DNA of 64,000 nucleotides from Anthoceros angustus. Lineage: Eukaryota; Streptophyta; Anthocerotopsida; Anthocerotales; Anthocerotaceae. A program made the translations under genes and the position numbers. The notes beneath the pieces are model-generated. The model did not search any database. It saw only the letters and a list, made by a program, of their open reading frames with translations, and was not told the DNA's origin. Within the stretch, counting starts at the first letter, position 1; the number at the start of each line of letters is the position of its first letter. The DNA lies in the NCBI GenBank assembly GCA_010909165.1, contig VJWM01000011.1, positions 1,116,001 to 1,180,000 of the forward strand. The letters run 5' to 3'. Positions 36,773-48,830 of the stretch are shown piece by piece.

Positions 36773-38502
36773 AATGATCAGCCAAAACCAGCCCTCCTGC
36801 TCCATTTGTCCATACAGAAAGAGTGCCTCATGTCCGAGCCCTTGCTCGCATACCCAGCAATCAGGCATTCCATGTCACCACATTCTTTGTGGCCATGCTG
36901 TCAAAAACCTGGTGTGCATCTTTCATTGCACCACATTTGGCATACCCAGATATTAGGACATTCCATGTCACCACATTCTTTGTGGGCAAGCTGTCAAAAA
37001 CCTGGCGTGCAGCGTTCAGTTCACCACATTTTGCATACATGTCCACCAGGCTGGCGCCAACAAATAAGTGAGGCGGAATGCCACTATGAACCACATCACT
37101 GTGCACCTTTCTGCCAGATTCCAAGTCAGCCGCAAATGCACAAGCTTGAAGGGCAGCTGCAAAGACTTGAGCATCGGCCTTCACTCCCGACCTACGCATC
37201 TCATGGTACAGTTGTATGGCCTCCTTAGGTTTCCCGTGTTTAGCATGAGCAGATATGATAGAAGACCACGTGATAACATCTGGCTTGCCTACTCTGGTGA
37301 ACACATCCATGGCCTCCTGTAGCCTACATCCAGATGCATACATTCGCAAGATATGGTTCCCCAAGTATACATTCGATTCGGACCCGAGTTTAACACTGAG
37401 GTCATGAACTCGTCGCCCGCAACCAGATCCTTCTTAGCTGTACACAGTTTCAGCACAGTGCAAAACAGAGACAGAGGAATAGCAGAGTCTGTCTGCGCCA
37501 GAGATTCCAGGGCTCTAACGGCCTCAGAAAGCTTCCCCTGCTGACAAAACGTGCTCACGATTGCAGCCGTAGCGACACCAATTCCCCATCCTGCACGCCT
37601 GCCAGATTCAAGCTTATCCGGTGACCTGGACTTGGAAGGAGAGGTACCATGACCCATCTCCATATCCAAGGAAACGAGCTGCTCATCAACCCAAGCTGGC
37701 TTAAACAAGTCGTTTACCCACAGCACCTCGCCGGACCCCTTACGACGGAAGTCAGGCGAACGGGAACTCGTCTTCTCTTGTCTGTTGTCCCACCACCTGC
37801 ATACATGCGCAATATATGGTTCCCCAAGTATACATTCGATTCGGACCCGAGTTTAACACTGAGGTCATGAACTCGTCGCCCCGCAACCAGATCCTTCTTA
37901 ACTGTACACAGTTTCAGCACAGTGCAAAACAGAGACAGAGGAATAGCAGAGTCTGTCTGCGCAAGAGATTCCAGGGCTCTAACGGCCTCAAGCTTCCTCC
38001 TGACAAAACGTGCTCACGATTGCAGCCGTAGCGACACCAATTCCCCATCCTGCACGCCTGCCAGATTCAAGCTTATCCGGTGACCTGGACTTGGAAGGAG
38101 AGGTACCATGACCCATCTCCATATCCAAGGAAACGAGCTGCTCATCAACCCAAGCTGGCTTAAACAAGTCGTTTACCCACAGCACCTCGCCGGACGACGG
38201 AAGTCAGGCGAACGGGAACTCGTCTTCTCTTGTCTGTTGTCCCACCACCTGGTAGGCTCCAGAAAAAATTGTTGCCACAATTGCTCCTGCTCCTGCTGCT
38301 GTCGACGGCCATCGCTGGATAACCCGTCCCTACCCACACGTTTTCTCGGAAGTGGAACTGCTCGGCTCCTAACACTGCTGCGCCTGGAGGCTTGGTTATT
38401 TGCCGACGATGGACTCCCTGAGGTGAGGTGAGCGGGAGCTCCTCGTAGAATCCCTGTACACACACCAATTTGTTGGGTCCACAACAGTCCCCGCCGACGC
38501 AT
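35141..38502 (-). pseudogene. Broken PPR-DYW:KP gene with duplicated N-terminal segment
   Basis: Reading 5' to 3' on the minus strand: start MRRRGLLWTQQIG at 38502, PDF motif (PTRWWDNRQEK, RSPDF), frameshift near 38190, first PPRs to about 37800, then a jump back into the PDF region (37795) and a second run of the same segment to 37289. PPRs follow (37364-36861), frameshift near 36870, more PPR and E region (36666-36223), and a DYW:KP piece (36162 to about 35681) with the frameshift shared with the 33.5-35.1 kb copy. At least five frame breaks rule out a full-length product as assembled. Confidence 0.85.
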
Positions 38503-39000
38503 CGCCTTAACATGCGGCGAGAACCGGGACGGCGTAGGGCAACCGCAAGTGCGATTTGGGCGAGCAAGAGCCGTAGATTGGAACCTACAAAATAATGCCG
38601 GTTCCTACTCCAGAGAAGGACGCTCACCACCGCCCCGCCCTGATCCTGATCCTGATCCTCGCGCCATGCCCATCAGCGACTAAATGCCATACCCTCCCTC
38701 CGTTATGTTTCTCTATTCAAACCACCTACCTCTTACGTGTGTTTCCATGTGTCTCCCATGAGCCTGTCCCAACAAGCTCAAGTCTAGACACTGCCTCCTT
38801 AGGTTCTTTCCAAGGACACCACCCATGATAATCCTATTGTTTGTCCAAAAACAAACCTTCAAAAATAATAATCTCATTGGATAATTATGTTGGAAACAAA
38901 CACATGTGTCGTTCAACTCGTACTACCTACCGTCAACCCTCTCGAACCAAGAGCAATAAGTCGAGGACGAATCAACTGCGTGTCCGTAATTAGAGCGGGT
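38503..39000. other. Upstream flank of the broken PPR copy
   Basis: Probable former promoter and leader, repeated at 47626-48115 with small indels. No gene seen. Confidence 0.5.
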
Positions 39001-39017
39001 ATAACCTTTTCCTGCCA

Positions 39018-39560
39018 ATGAAGAAGAAGAAGAAGAAGAATTTTATTGAAGTCCACTAAGGACGGATTTCCGTCATGGGACTTGGTACTTAACAACTTGT
39101 ACCATGGTGTAACAACTTGTACCATAGTGTGATCTAAGCTCAATCACAACGATGCTTAATCACAACGTTCTTATAAATGTGTGCCCATTTGGCCTAAGTT
39201 TGAGCGAGAAAATAAGGTATCCGACATATTATGCATCTCGAACTCGTTTATGCTATTCGACATTGCTCCAAGTTGCGCGTCTTCCACGACCTTGGCCAAA
39301 TGGACACACATTTATAAGAACGTCGTGATTAAGCATCCCGAGCTTAGATCGGAGATTAGATGGGTGCTTGAAGTGGATGCCCTTGGTGCAGTAGCTTAGG
39401 CACACCATGGTACAAGTTGTTAAGTACCAAGTCCCATGACAAATCATCTCTAGTGGACTTAGAATAAGATTTCCGTCATGGGACTTGGTACTAACAACTT
39501 GTACCATAAAAGCTACTTGCACCAAGGGCATCCACTCCTTTTAGGCACCCCATCAAAGTA
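39018..39560. repeat. SINE/foldback cluster, unit 1 copy
   Basis: Three pieces of one element in alternating orientation: 39018-39195 (starting at a (GAA)n run), 39282-39445 inverted, and about 39465-39560 inverted again. The element contains GTCATGGGACTTGGTACTTA, TTGCACCAAGGGCATCCACT and TTATAAATGTGTGCCCATTT. The inverted pieces could fold into a long hairpin. Confidence 0.7.
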
Positions 39561-39562
39561 TG

Positions 39563-40860
39563 AGAGAGGCAAGGCCAGAAACCTTGTGTTGAGAGAGCTG
39601 TGGAGGGCTAGTTAGTGAGCTTGTCGTGGAGTCCAGGGCAATAGCCAGTTGGTCGCAGATAGCCAGATTTCATCATTGTATTCTTTCAATAAAAAGTAGC
39701 ACCTCAAGGAGGTGGCCTGCGAGTCGTTAGTGGGCGCAGGCTACTTTGGAGCCTAATGCTGTGTTGTGAGGTTGAGAGCGCTGAGAATCGTGTAAGTCTC
39801 TTGTGGAGTGAATTGGCGAGGTCCTAGACCGGAATCCAAAGACTTGTCGCATCGGCCGCAGTTGAGGGGTGTTACTTTGTGGTATTAGAACGTAGTCCAT
39901 TCCTCCGAGTGACTAGAGAATGCACAAGATGGTCAATAAGAAGCGCAAAGAGATGCTGAAGAAGCAGCAGTCTCCCACCGATCGTCCGCCTCAACCGCTT
40001 GAAGATTCATCATCGGAAGAGGCGAGAGCGCTCCAGTACATGGGTCCATCTAGAGAGAAGTTAGAAGACAGGAAAAAATAGAAAGTGGAAGTACTTGATC
40101 AAGTTCTTCCAGGTGTCTTAGAAGATGTGATGACTAAAAGTAAAAAGGTGATGAAGAATCCAGAGCCCACAGCTCAACAAGGCGAAGATGCGGAAGATCA
40201 ACAAGAAGAAATCTTTCCGGTAAATTTAGTAGTCATCTTCGGAGTGGCTCCGAAGTCGAGCATGAGATTAGCTCTACCAGCCGCAATACTACTTGGGTAC
40301 TACTGGCAATTTTCTAAAGGGTTATGCCTTGGTATGGTGGCGGAGTTATGCTACTAATGTTGCCCTGGGTAATCGAGCACATACCATCACAGACTGGGCA
40401 TCCTTCAAAGAAGCCCTCACGAAGCAGTTCTAACCTGGGAATGCTTCACGCTTGAGTAGACAGCAACTTGACAATATCAAGCAGACAGGTATTGTACAAG
40501 AATATGTAAGTACCTTTAGTGAAGCTGTAATGCATTGTACAACTATGAGTGAAGATGATAAGCTGCACCGCTTCATGGTTGGTTTGAAAGATTGGGCTGC
40601 TAATTGAATTGAGTTGTATAGTCCAAATATGTTGGCAGAGGCCATCACAGCAGCAAATGCCATTCTAGATACGTTTTATATTAGTACATCCAACTCCTCT
40701 AGAAGATTTCGAGGCAATACCCATGGTCGATATGCCCAAATTAGAGGAAGTTCTAGTAGCTGGAGGAGTCGCCAAGGACATTGGCGGAAATGGAGCGGCA
40801 AGAGGCAATTCAAGAGGAAATTTTCGTGGAAGAAATCAAGGAGGGAGGTGTTTAGAGTGT
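39563..40860 (+). mobile_element. Ty3/gypsy relic: LTR end, primer site, gag (unit 1)
   Basis: An LTR-like segment (about 39580-39877) is followed by a Met-tRNA-type primer site TGGTATTAGAAC (39880-39891) and gag from the ATG at 39920 (HKMVNKKRKEMLKKQQ). Gag pieces: VEVLDQVLPGVLEDVMTKSKK (40085-40357), DWASFKEALTKQF, YVSTFSEAVMHCTTMSEDDK and YSPNMLAEAITAANAI, then an RG-rich tail. Stops, including TAG at 40079-40081, interrupt it. No protease, RT or integrase follows. The same relic with the same stop is in unit 2. Confidence 0.8.
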
Positions 40861-42330
40861 ACATGTTAATTAGTGTGGTTTTTTGGAATCCTGGCAAGAA
40901 TTCCAAGATGAGAAGTTATCCAGCTTTGCCAAGCTTAATTCTGGATGCTTAGATTGTTTTTGGTTTGTAGAATTGGTCATGTGTGTCATGTGTGTCTCAT
41001 TATGCGGATCTCTAATTATTGCTTCCAAGTTGAGATTGAGTTTAGACACGTTTTCACAAGTCTATCTCAGTGTGACTTCCTTGAAAATACCAGGTTGCAT
41101 TCTAACTAGTTTACTACTGCTAATGGGTTTTATGTGTATGTGAAGAGAACCTTGTGTTTGTGTGAGATTCTTGTTTTATTTTGGATGGGGTGGTGTGGAA
41201 ATTTTTGCATCCGATGTGTGGATAGAGAACGCACCGGTAATTATGGTGTTGAGCAGATCGTTATTGTATTTTTCTAGAATTAATTATTCGTAAATAATCG
41301 AAGATAAGCGAAAATGCTTGAAACACTTTTCACCGCGACCCACAAGGGCTCCTCTTGGGTGTTCTCTACGAATCGGCATTTCTATCAAATTTTTCCTCCC
41401 AATAAAAAGCTCATATGCAACACTCTTGTCCTTGTGGGGTTAAGAGGTTAAGGAAGAGAATAGAATAACAGTCCACTGATTTGGTAAAAATAATGAAGGT
41501 AAAAATAGAACAACATTCTGCTGATAAGACTAAACAGTTTCCATTTCCACTTCACTACTTCACTCGCAACATCTTGATGAGACTATGCATCGCGTAAATT
41601 ATTTTCCTAATTTTCATTATTTTTCTAATTTGCAATATAGAACGTGAATCATTTTGCTCATTTGCAATGTACAAGAATAAATTATTTTGCTAATTTGTAA
41701 TATCGGAAAGATAGAAACGCTTACATGGACTCTTATTACCTATACGAGTTGATAGAGTTGGTTGATCTTTTCAACTTCCTTGCTTTTGGTTTTTCCTATA
41801 TGGAGTCCGTTGATTGGTCCTCTTGTCTTCCTTGCTCTTGGTTGGACATAGCTGATTGATCTTTTGTCTTCCTCTTAGTTTCTTCACAATGGATGCTTTT
41901 TTCACCAAAATTATTTTATTTTACTAATCATCTCATAAAACATAAATTGAGAAGACATACACTCAACTTAAATTAATATCTATCAATTTATATTTTTAAC
42001 AATATTTTAAACAGCTACGAAGAAAAACATCTATGACAGCTTCCACTCGTCTATGGACTTGAATAAAAGAATCTTTTCTCTTCTAACAAAGTCTTTTATA
42101 GCTTGTTGAATTGAATATCCACGAGAGTTTGTGCAGCTGTGGATGCGAGGTTAGGCACTTTCCCCTTTAATACTGCAAAGGACCCAACCATCTCGCCGAA
42201 TACTAGAAGTACCGACTTGTGGACATGCAAAATTCAAAGCACGCCACAGGTGAACCCCTTGCTGCTGCAATGGTACTCCTGCATGTACATGGCTTCTATC
42301 ACCAACTCTGCCACACAACATTCACTTCGC
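40861..42330. other. AT-rich DNA across the boundary of the two 10-kb units
   Basis: Contains a shrunken remnant (about 40995-41015) of the L34e-gene patch that is complete in unit 2, the unit boundary at 41189-41199, and the second copy of the AT-rich flank (41189-42310). A 60-bp patch at 41801-41861 matches 52348-52418 instead of unit 1. Confidence 0.6.
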
Positions 42331-43971
42331 CTGTAACATGTCTCTTCATATTGCATCCTGCCAGTCATAGAAGAAAGTTTTTGTGCCAAGTGAATCCATG
42401 CCTGTGTTCCAGATCGTCCCAAGTACTGCACATAGTCTGCAGGAAGTCTGCACTCCTTCCAAGTACATAGACAGACTGAACACCTTTGTGCTGCTGCAAT
42501 GGTACTCCTGCATTTGCATAAGTTCTATCACCAACACCGCAACACAACATTCACGTTGACTGTAACAAGTCTCCTCCTATTGCATCCTGCCAGTGTAGGA
42601 AACGATGTCGGTGCCAAGTGATCCGTGCCTGGCTGTTCCAGACCGTGCGCATTACTGCACTCAGTCTGCAAAAGTTTTGCACTGCTTCCAATTGCATAAA
42701 ACAGACTTGTTTGTGGGCAGCAGCTTGCTAAGTATGTAGATTTGCCAAGTGGGAACATCGAGGATGCAGAACAGGTGTTTGGCCATCTATCCCAGCGAGA
42801 TGCAGGGTCATGGACTGCCGTGATTGCAGCAACATGGTCAGCAAGGTCAAGGACATAGAAGCTTTGCAGCTCTATGCCGAGATGCAAGCTCCAGGTGTGA
42901 ATCCATGCCTGTGTTCCAGATCGTCCCAAGTACTGCACATAGTCTGCAGGAAGTCTGCACTCCTTCCAAGTACATAGACAGACTGAACACCTTTGTGCTG
43001 CTGCAATGGTACTCCTGCATTTGCATAAGTTCTATCACCAACACCGCAACACAACATTCACGTTGACTGTAACAAGTCTCCTCATATTGCATCCTGCCAG
43101 TCATGGAAGAAAGTGTCGGTGCCAAGTAATCCATGCCTGCCAGTTCCAGATAGGCTGAAGTACTACACAGAGTCTGCAGAAAGTCTGCACTCCTTCCAAT
43201 GACTTAAACAGACTAGTCTGTGGGCAGCTGGTAACCATTTATGCCCAGTGCTGGGGCATCAAGGACGCAAAACAGGTGTTTGTCCTTCTGTCCCAGCCCG
43301 ATGCAGGGTCAAGGAGATAAAGTTTTGCAGCTCTATGCCGAGATGCAAGCTTCAGGTCTGAGGCCACATGAAGGTCGACCCCCAACAAGAAAAGGCAATT
43401 TTCTCTGGCGTACAGACTTGACCATCGGGTACTCCTTCATTATTCTCACGGCCGACCACAACTGCAGGAAGTCTGCACTCCTTCCAAGTACATAGACAGA
43501 CTGAACACCTTTGTGCTGCTGCAATGGTACTCCTGCATTTGCATAAGTTCTATCACCAACACCGCAACACAACATTCACGTTGACTGTAACAAGTCTCCT
43601 CATATTGCATCCTGCCAGTCATGGAAGAAAGTGTCGGTGCCAAGTAATCCATGCCTGCCAGTTCCAGATAGGCTGAAGTACTACACAGAGTCTGCAGAAA
43701 GTCTGCACTCCTTCCAATGACTTAAACAGACTAGTCTGTGGGCAGCAGCTTGGTAACCATTTATGCCCAGTGCTGGGGCATCAAGGACGCAAAACAGGTG
43801 TTTGTCCTTCTGTCCCAGCCCGATGCAGGGTCAAGGAGATAAAGTTTTGCAGCTCTATGCCGAGATGCAAGCTTCAGGTCTGAGGCCACATGAAGGTTAA
43901 CCCATCCCAAGCAGAGAAAAGCAATATTCTCTGGCATACATACTTCAGCAGCGGGTAATCCTTCATTATTC
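42330..43971. repeat. Shuffled 3'-flank repeats of the PPR array
   Basis: Overlapping copies of a roughly 200-bp segment (with CATATTGCATCCTGCCAGTC, AGTCTGCACTCCTTCCAA and TGCTGCAATGGTACTCCTGC) alternate with the plus-strand PPR relic. The same material follows the DYW stops at 44411-45054 and 52600-53283. Short ORFs on both strands run through it without family resemblance. Confidence 0.65.
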
Positions 43972-44410
43972 TCACGGTCGACCCTTACAACTGCAGCAAC
44001 CACCTGCGAATCGATGCACACGGTACCCATCCCTGACGACAATGTCTCTCTGTTCAAGCCTTGACAGGATCTCCGTGGAACTGTGGCAGTCGCTGCACAT
44101 GCGTAGATTCTTCGTTACCAACAGAGGTGTTCCACTTGGAGTGTTCAATAGGCCAAACGCCAGAGCTAGCTTCTCAGCATGCCCACAAAGCACATCTTCC
44201 TTTTCATCCTCAGACAACGGCTTCAACACCAACTTTGTGTGAGGTTCATGGCCTCCTTCCTGCTTCAGACGTCCTTTCGTGCTCTCTACCTGAAGAGCAA
44301 TATCCTCTCTCCTTTCTCCCACTGTAAATCGATGTACCTGCTTATTCACCTCAATGGTCGCCACTGCATGTTTCTTGTTAGCTCCTGCTACCCTTCTCTG
44401 TGATTCAATC
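43972..44410 (-). pseudogene. Isolated DYW:KP domain fragment
   Basis: Encodes only the end of the protein, from about ESQRRVAGANKKHAV through HAE and CSDCH to CCSCKGRP and stop. At 44402-44410 (GATTCAATC) coding homology ends abruptly and 3'-flank repeat sequence begins; the open frame continues upstream into non-homologous sequence to 44739. No PPR tract is attached, so no RNA specificity. Confidence 0.8.
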
Positions 44411-45054
44411 ACCAACTCTGCCACACAACATTCACTTCGCCTGTAACATGTCTCTTCATATTGCATCCTGCCAGTCATAGAAGAAAGTTTTTGTGCCAAG
44501 TGAATCCATGCCTGGCAGTTCCAGATCGTCCCAAGTACTGCACATAGTCTGCAGGAAGTCTGCACTCCTTCCAAGTACATAGACAGACTGAACACCTTTG
44601 TGCTGCTGCAATGGTACTCCTGCATTTGCATAAGTTCTATCACCAACACCGCAACACAACATTCACGTTGACTGTAACAAGTCTCCTCATATTGCATCCT
44701 GCCAGTCATGGAAGAAAGTGTCGGTGCCAAGTAATCCATGCCTGCCAGTTCCAGATAGGCTGAAGTACTACACAGAGTCTGCAGAAAGTCTGCACTCCTT
44801 CCAATGACTTAAACAGACTAGTCTGTGGGCAGCTGGTAACCATTTATGCCCAGTGCTGGGGCATCAAGGACGCAAAACAGGTGTTTGTCCTTCTGTCCCA
44901 GCCCGATGCAGGGTCAAGGAGATAAAGTTTTGCAGCTCTATGCCGAGATGCAAGCTTCAGGTCTGAGGCCACATGAAGGTTAACCCATCCCAAGCAGAGA
45001 AAAGCAATATTCTCTGGCATACATACTTCAGCAGCGGGTAATCCTTCATTATTC

Positions 45055-47625
45055 TCACGGTCGACCCTTACAACTGCAGCAACCACCTGCGATGTAATCG
45101 ATGCACACGGTACCCATCCCTGGCGACAATGTCTCTCTTCAAGCCTTGACAGGATCTCCGTGGAACTGTGGCAGTCGCTGCACATGCGTAGATTCTTCGT
45201 TACCAACAGAGGTGTTCCACTTGGAGTGTTCAAGATACCAAACGCCAGAGCTAGCTTCTCAGCATGCCCACAAAGCACATCTTCCTTGTCATCCTCACAC
45301 ACTGGCTTCAACACCAACTTTGTATGAGGTGTGTGGCCTCCTTCCTGCTTCAGACGTGCTTTCGTTTTATCTTAAGCGCAATATCCTCTCTCCTTTCTCC
45401 AACCACAAATCTATGCACTTCCTTATTCACCTCAAGGGTCGCCACTGCAGGTTTCTTGTTAGCTCCTGCTACCCTTCTCTGTGATTCAATCCTATCTACA
45501 TCAGTCCACATACCTGCATCTGCGTAGGCATTGGCCATGAGCACATATGCAGGGGCCTCCTGGGGGACCAGCCTAACAATCCTTTCAAAACACCACATCG
45601 CCCTCTTTATATCCCCGTGGCTTCTGCAGGCATTCAACAACGACCTCAAGCCCACAACATTACTTTGGCCCTCACATAACAATAGCATCTTCTCAGCCTC
45701 ATCTAAATGGCCTGCCCGCCCAAGAAGATCAACCATGCAGGTACTGAGGACCAGCCTAACAATCCTTTCAAACACCACATCGCCATCTCTATATCCCCAT
45801 GGCTTTTGCAGGCATTCAACAACGACCTCAAGCCCACAACATTACTTTGGCCCTCACATAACAATAGCATCTTCTTTGCCTCATCTAAATGGCCTGCACG
45901 ACCAAGAAGATCAACCATGCAGGTGTAATGCTCAATAGTCGGTTTGATGCCGTGCTGTGTAGCCATGGAATCAAAGTGCTTGCGACCCTCCTGGACCAGT
46001 CCCTCATGGCTACATGCGACTAGAAGGCAGGTAAAAGTAGCACCATCAGGTTGGATACCGGCATCTAACATCTCCTTAAAACAAGCTAGTGCTCTGTTAC
46101 CATCACCACAAGTACCATACCCAGATATCAACGCCGTCCATGTAACCACGTCCTTCGAGGCCATGCTGTCAAACACTTGGCGGGCATCTTCCAGCTCACC
46201 ACATGTTGCATACATGTCCACCAGGCAGGTACCCACCAGTATGTCACCCAGCAGTCCTCTTTCGACGATCTGTGAGTGCAGGTCCCTGCCCTTCTGTAAG
46301 GCACCAGTGCTTGCACAGGCCTTTAGAAGGCAAGCGAAAGTAAAATGATCAGCCAAAACCAGCCCCTCCTGCTCCATTCGTCCATACAGAAAGAGTGCCT
46401 CATGTCCGAGCCCTTGCTCGGCATACCCAGCAATCAGCGCCGTCCATGTCACTACATTCTTTGTGGCCATTCTGTCAAAAACCAGGCGTGCATCTTTCAG
46501 TTCACCACATTTTACATACCCAGATACCAGTGCCGTCCATGTCACCACATTCTTTGTAGCCATGTTGTCAAAAACCTGGCGCGCCTCTTTCAGTTCACCA
46601 CATTTTGAGTACATGTCCACCAGGCAGGTGCCAACAAACAAGTTAACAGGAATGCCACTGTGCAATACATCACAGTGAACACTTCTGCCAGATTCCAAGT
46701 CGGCCGCAACTGCACAAGCTTGAAGGGCAGCTACAAAGACGTGAGCATCGGCCTTCACCCCTGACCTACGCATCTCATGGTACAGCTGTATGGCCTCCTT
46801 AGGTTTCCCATGTTTAGCATGAGCAGAGATGATGGAACCCCACGTGATAACATCTGGTTTGCCGACCCTGGTGAACACATCCATGACCTCCTCTAGCCTA
46901 CCACCACATGCATACATGCGCAATATATGGTTCCCCAAGTATACATTCGATTCGGACCCGAGTTTAACACTGAGGTCATGAACTCGTCGCCCCGCAACCA
47001 GATCCTTCTTAACTGTACACAGTTTCAGCACAGTGCAAAACAGAGACAGAGGAATAACAGAGTCTGTCTGCGCAAGAGATTCCAGGGCTCTAACGGCCTC
47101 AGAAAGCTTCCCCTCCTGACAAAACGTGCTCACGATTGCAGCCGTAGCGACACCAATTCCCCATCCTGCACGCCTGCCAGATTCAAGCTTATCCGGTGAC
47201 CTGGACTTGGAAGGAGAGGTACCATGACCCATCTCCATATCCAAGGAAACGAGCTGCTCATCAACCCAAGCTGGCTTAAACAAGTCGTTTACCCACAGCA
47301 CCTCGCCGGACCCCTTACGACGGAAGTCAGGCGAACGGGAACTCGTCTTCTCTTGTCTGTTGTCCCACCACCTGGTAGGCTCCAGAAAAAATTGTTGCCA
47401 CAATTGCTCCTGCTCCTGCTGCTGTCGACGGCCATCGCTGGATAACCCGTCCCTACCCACACGTTTTCTCGGAAGTGGAACTGCTCGGCTCCTAACACTG
47501 CTGCGCCTGGAGGCTTGGTTATTTGCCGACGATGGACTCCCTGAGGTGAGGTGAGCGGGGAGCTCCTCGTAGAATCCTGTACACACACCAATTTGTTGGG
47601 TCCACAACAGTCCCCGCCGACGCAT
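45055..47625 (-). pseudogene. PPR-DYW:KP gene with intact N-terminal 640 codons, broken C-terminus
   Basis: From the ATG at 47625: transit-like start, PDF motif (WWDNRQEK, RSPDFRRK, EVLWV), and a full PPR tract to the E region (MYSKCGELKEARQVF, DVVTWTALISGYGTC, CMVDLLGRAGHLDEA). Near 45770 one A is missing compared with sister copies, and the frame ends at 45703. An E-region piece of about 180 bp is then repeated (45778-45350: CMVDLLGRAG...), followed by frame breaks near 45365 and 45130 within the DYW:KP part; the GRP stop would be at 45055. As assembled it could make a 640-aa PDF-PPR protein without a deaminase domain. If the single-base losses are errors, it could be nearer intact, apart from the E-region duplication. 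Confidence 0.8.
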
Positions 47626-48130
47626 CGCCTTAACATGCGGCGAGAACCGGGACGGCGTAGGGCAACCGCAAGTGCGATTTGGGCGAGCAAGAGCCGTAGA
47701 TTGGAACCTACAAAATAATGCCGGTTCCTACTCCAGAGAAGGACGCTCACCACCGCCCGCCCTGATCCTGATCCTGATCCTCGCGCCATGCCCATCAGCG
47801 ACTAAATGCCATACCCTCCTCCGTTATGTTTCTCTATTCAAACCACCTACCTCTTACGTGTGTTTCCATGTGTCTCCCATGAGCCTGTCCCAACAAGCTC
47901 AAGTCTGACACTGCCTCCTTAGGTTCTTTCCAAGGACACCACCATGATAATCCTATTGTTTGTCCAAAACAAACCTTCAAAAATAATAATCTCATTGGAT
48001 AATTATGTTGGAAACAAACACATGTGTCGTTCAACTCGTACTACCTACCGTCAACCCTCTCGAACCAAGAGCAATAAGTCGAGGACGAATCAACTGCGTG
48101 TCCGTAATTAGAGCGGGTATAACCTTTTCC
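47626..48130. other. Upstream flank of the 45-47.6 kb PPR copy
   Basis: Repeat of 38503-39010 with several one- or two-base shortenings. Probable former promoter; no gene seen. Confidence 0.5.
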
Positions 48131-48135
48131 TGCCA

Positions 48136-48705
48136 ATGAAGAAGAAGAAGAAGAAGAATTTTATTGAAGTCCACTAAGGACGGATTTCCGTCATGGGACT
48201 TGGTACTTAACAACTTGTACCATGGTGTAACAACTTGTACCATAGTGTGATCTAAGCTCAATCACAACGATGCTTAATCACAACGTTCTTATAAATGTGT
48301 GCCCATTTGGCCTAAGTTTCGAACGAGGAAAATAAGGTATCCACGACATATTATGCTGCATCTCGAACTCGTTTATGCTATTCGACATTGCTCCAAGTTG
48401 CGCGTCTTCCACGACCTTGGCCAAATGGACACACATTTATAAGAACGTCGTGATTAAGCATCCTGAGCTTAGATCGGTACTTAGATGGGGTGCTTGAAGG
48501 GAGTGGATGCCCTTGGTGCAAGTAGCTTAGGCACACCATGGTACAAGTTGTTAAGTACCAAGTCCCATGACGGAAATCTGTCCTTAGTGGACTTAGAATA
48601 AGATTTCCGTCATGGGACTTGGTACTTAACAACTTGTACCATGGTGTGCCTAAGCTACTTGCACCAAGGGCATCCACTCCTTTTAGGCACCCCATCAAAG
48701 TATGA
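48136..48705. repeat. SINE/foldback cluster with a perfect 80-bp inverted repeat
   Basis: Same element as at 39018-39560. Here the arms 48500-48579 and 48601-48680 are exact reverse complements over 80 bp around a 21-bp loop. Similarity extends imperfectly for about 25 bp outward. Transcribed through, it would give a long hairpin RNA. Confidence 0.9.
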
Positions 48706-48830
48706 GAGAGTAGGCAAGTGTGCGCTGCAAACCTTGTGTTGAGAGAGCTGTGGAGGGCTAGTTAGTGAGCTTGTCGTGGAGTCAGGCAGCAGGTTGGTCG
48801 CAGAGATGGCAGTTTCATCATTGTATTCTT

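Larger units (their letters stand above)
31077..41188 (+). repeat. Tandem duplication, unit 1 (about 10.1 kb)
   Basis: Unit 1 and unit 2 (41189-51177) share their left part (31077-32310 with 41189-42310) and right part (about 36.4-41.2 kb with 45.9-51.2 kb). In order, unit 1 holds the AT-rich flank, PPR-DYW:KP fragments (minus strand), the PDF/N-terminal segment, the SINE/foldback cluster and the gypsy gag relic. The 11-mer GGTGGTGTGGA occurs at the left edge (31077-31087), between the units (41189-41199) and at the right edge (51178-51188). Confidence 0.85.

Noticed and set aside
40085-40357. 90-codon ORF as a host gene
   Set aside because: It is repeated exactly in both 10-kb units inside a gypsy gag with a primer-binding site upstream, and is interrupted by stops.
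43972-44739. 255-codon ORF as an intact short DYW protein
   Set aside because: Only its end is homologous to DYW:KP; the rest reads through 3'-flank repeat after a rearrangement junction at 44402-44410.
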